NCBI GenBank assembly: GCA_019420045.1
Contig: JAHZHY010000314.1
Location: 1 to 6,325 of the forward strand
DNA: 6,325 nucleotides
DNA from: Clostridiales bacterium
Lineage (GTDB): Bacteria > Bacillota > Clostridia > Oscillospirales > Butyricicoccaceae
Direction: 5' to 3'
The first letter of the stretch is position 1, and every line of letters begins with the position of its first letter. Under the pieces are notes generated by a model. It did no database searches. It was not told where the DNA came from and was given only the letters and a program-made list of their open reading frames with translations. The translations under genes were made by a program, and so were the position numbers. Positions 5,592 to 6,325 of this stretch are shown here, piece by piece.

Positions 5592-5614
5592 GCCCGCCGG
5601 GGAACCCGGCGGGC
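5592..5614. repeat. GC-rich hairpin
   Basis: GCCCGCCGGG (5592-5601) and CCCGGCGGGC (5605-5614) form a perfect 10-bp all-GC stem with a GAA loop. No T-run follows on either strand, so it is not a standard terminator. It could block RNA decay or polymerase read-through. Confidence 0.75.
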
Positions 5615-5641
5615 GAGCGTATCGAAAAAGTGGCCAAAGCG

Positions 5642-5749
5642 TTAATTCAAAAACAGACGAAAAAAATAGGGAATGGAGCAAATGACAATGGCGCCTACCA
5701 TGCAAACGGTGACGACAAATATTGCTTTTTCCCGTTCTTCTTTTTTCAT
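5642..5749 (-). CDS. Putative 35-residue single-pass membrane peptide, start overlaps ligA stop
   Basis: On the minus strand an ATG at 5749-5747 overlaps the ligA stop as ATGA. It opens a 35-codon frame ending at TAA 5644-5642. GGAG lies 9 nt upstream, inside the end of ligA, at a usable distance for ribosome binding. The peptide has a charged start (MKKEEREK), one hydrophobic stretch of about 20 residues (residues 9-30, AIFVVTVCMVGAIVICSI then PYFF) and a short RLFLN tail. I recognise no family. The stop-start overlap implies translational coupling to ligA, and the hydrophobic composition looks selected rather than random. At this length a chance frame remains possible. If real, it would be a small inner-membrane peptide of unknown role, transcribed with ligA up to the terminators at 5377-5443. 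Confidence 0.5.
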   Translation of the reverse strand: MKKEEREKAIFVVTVCMVGAIVICSIPYFFRLFLN

Positions 5750-6325
5750 TTGGTTTCTCCTTGTTCGGCCAGAGCCTCTGGCGGCAACATCTGCAAAAAT
5801 TCTTCTTCGGACAAAACGGGCACACCCAAAGACAGGGCCTTGTCCAGCTTGGAGCCTGCTTCCTCCCCGGCCAGCACATAGCTGGTCTTTTTGGATACCG
5901 AAGAGGATGCCTTGCCTCCCAGGCTTTCAATGAGCTTCTGTCCCTGGGAGCGGGAGAAATGGCGCAGAGTGCCGGTGAGCACAAAGGTCTTTCCGGCGAA
6001 CAGGTCCCCTACCTGGGTCTGGGGCTGGGTGAAGTTGACCCCCGCTTCCTGCAACCGGTGGATCAGATGCTGTCCCTGCTGGGAATGAATCCATTGATGC
6101 AGGCTAACGGCGGTCTTGCCCCCGATGTCCCGTACGGCGGTCAGCTCTTCCACGCTGGCTTCTTCCAGCTTTTCCATGGTGGGGAAATGCCGGGCCAGCA
6201 CCTGGGCGGTTTTCTGGCCCACATGGCGGATGCCGAAGGCATAAAGCACTCGCTCTAAAGGATTTTCCTTGCTTTTTTCCAGCTGAAGTAGCAGATTCTC
6301 CGCCGATTTGTCCCCCATTCCCTCC
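5746..6325 (-). CDS. ligA: NAD+-dependent DNA ligase LigA, C-terminal part (5' end outside window)
   Basis: The minus-strand frame enters at the right edge and ends at TGA 5748-5746, giving 192 visible residues. They begin in the helix-hairpin-helix domain with EGMGDKSAENLLLQLEKSK, followed by NPLERVLYAFGIRHVGQKTA and the hairpin around AVRDIGGKTAVSL. The last 80 or so residues are a BRCT domain (GKTFVLTGTL, then LGGKASSSVSKKTSYVLAG, then ALSLGVPVLSEEEFLQML). LigA seals nicks in duplex DNA during replication and repair, using NAD+ to adenylate a lysine. That catalytic lysine, the OB fold and the zinc finger lie outside the window. The visible Met at 6318 is internal, since family members continue upstream with the same EG-G-KSA motif. 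The 3' end overlaps the start of a small ORF. The identification is secure. Confidence 0.96.
   Translation of the reverse strand, partial: EGMGDKSAENLLLQLEKSKENPLERVLYAFGIRHVGQKTAQVLARHFPTMEKLEEASVEELTAVRDIGGKTAVSLHQWIHSQQGQHLIHRLQEAGVNFTQPQTQVGDLFAGKTFVLTGTLRHFSRSQGQKLIESLGGKASSSVSKKTSYVLAGEEAGSKLDKALSLGVPVLSEEEFLQMLPPEALAEQGETK

Larger units (their letters stand above)
5430..5635. repeat. 206-bp palindrome-rich segment with perfect 14-bp terminal inverted repeats
   Basis: GGCCACTTTTTCGA (5430-5443) is the exact reverse complement of TCGAAAAAGTGGCC (5622-5635). Between them lie three more hairpins. ACGCC/GGCGT is at 5466-5478. GCAAAAAGCC/GGCTTTTTGC is at 5499-5508 and 5522-5531. GCCCGCCGGG/CCCGGCGGGC is at 5592-5601 and 5605-5614. 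The 8-bp palindromes TGCATGCA and CTAGCTAG are also present. No coding frame in it has a credible start. The form suggests a non-autonomous palindromic or MITE-like element, but no target-site duplication is visible and only one copy lies in this window. A cluster of terminators grown by duplication is the alternative. Confidence 0.5.

Noticed and set aside
5581..5609. TTGACA at 5581-5586 as a promoter -35
   Set aside because: No -10-like hexamer lies at the right distance. The expected position is in the GC-rich hairpin 5592-5614.
5359..5637. A 92-codon minus-strand frame through the hairpin region
   Set aside because: It starts at TTG with no ribosome binding site, runs through all the palindromes, and has an uncharacteristic composition. 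It is best explained as a chance frame in structured DNA.

Overview
The window looks like a chromosomal segment of a fairly GC-rich Firmicute. A clostridial, Oscillospirales-like gut anaerobe is my best guess, but that is inference. The evidence is the strong AGGAGG-type ribosome binding sites, a DUF1836 regulator (a family typical of Firmicutes), a YuaF-like/flotillin pair of the Bacillus subtilis type, a lipoprotein-type peptide-binding protein, a tRNA-Arg gene with encoded CCA, and intrinsic terminators after most units. No phage, transposase, CRISPR or rRNA sequence is visible.

Layout. Bases 1-296 hold the C-terminal end of a calcium-type P-type ATPase on the + strand, followed by a hairpin terminator (396-433). 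A consensus-perfect promoter (460-488, with a palindrome in its spacer) then starts what looks like a three-gene + strand operon: a DUF1836 HTH regulator (553-1113), a YuaF/NfeD-like membrane protein with an Asp-rich linker (1167-1838), and a flotillin (1880-3304). A perfect 13-bp terminator hairpin (3317-3351) closes it. A stand-alone tRNA-Arg(ACG) gene with its own promoter and terminator follows (3373-3540).

An AT-rich promoter island (about 3605-3730) and a hairpin-rich leader precede a single-gene unit for an OppA/DppA-type lipoprotein (3812-5353). No permease or ATPase gene accompanies it here. From the right edge, the 3' end of ligA (NAD+-dependent DNA ligase) reads on the minus strand. 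Its stop codon overlaps the start of a 35-codon reading frame predicted to encode a one-pass membrane peptide (5642-5749, minus).

Between the converging oppA and ligA units, 5354-5641 contains no convincing gene and is dominated by hairpins. Part of it is a 206-bp segment bounded by perfect 14-bp inverted repeats (5430-5635), which looks like a small non-autonomous palindromic element or a composite terminator.

Functionally, the YuaF-like protein and the flotillin probably build a membrane microdomain, with the DUF1836 protein as a likely local regulator. The oligopeptide-binding lipoprotein probably serves a transporter encoded elsewhere. The ATPase, tRNA and ligase are housekeeping-type neighbours. 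The items most worth a second look are the inverted-repeat element, the tiny ORF coupled to ligA, and the regulatory dyads in front of the regulator and oppA.
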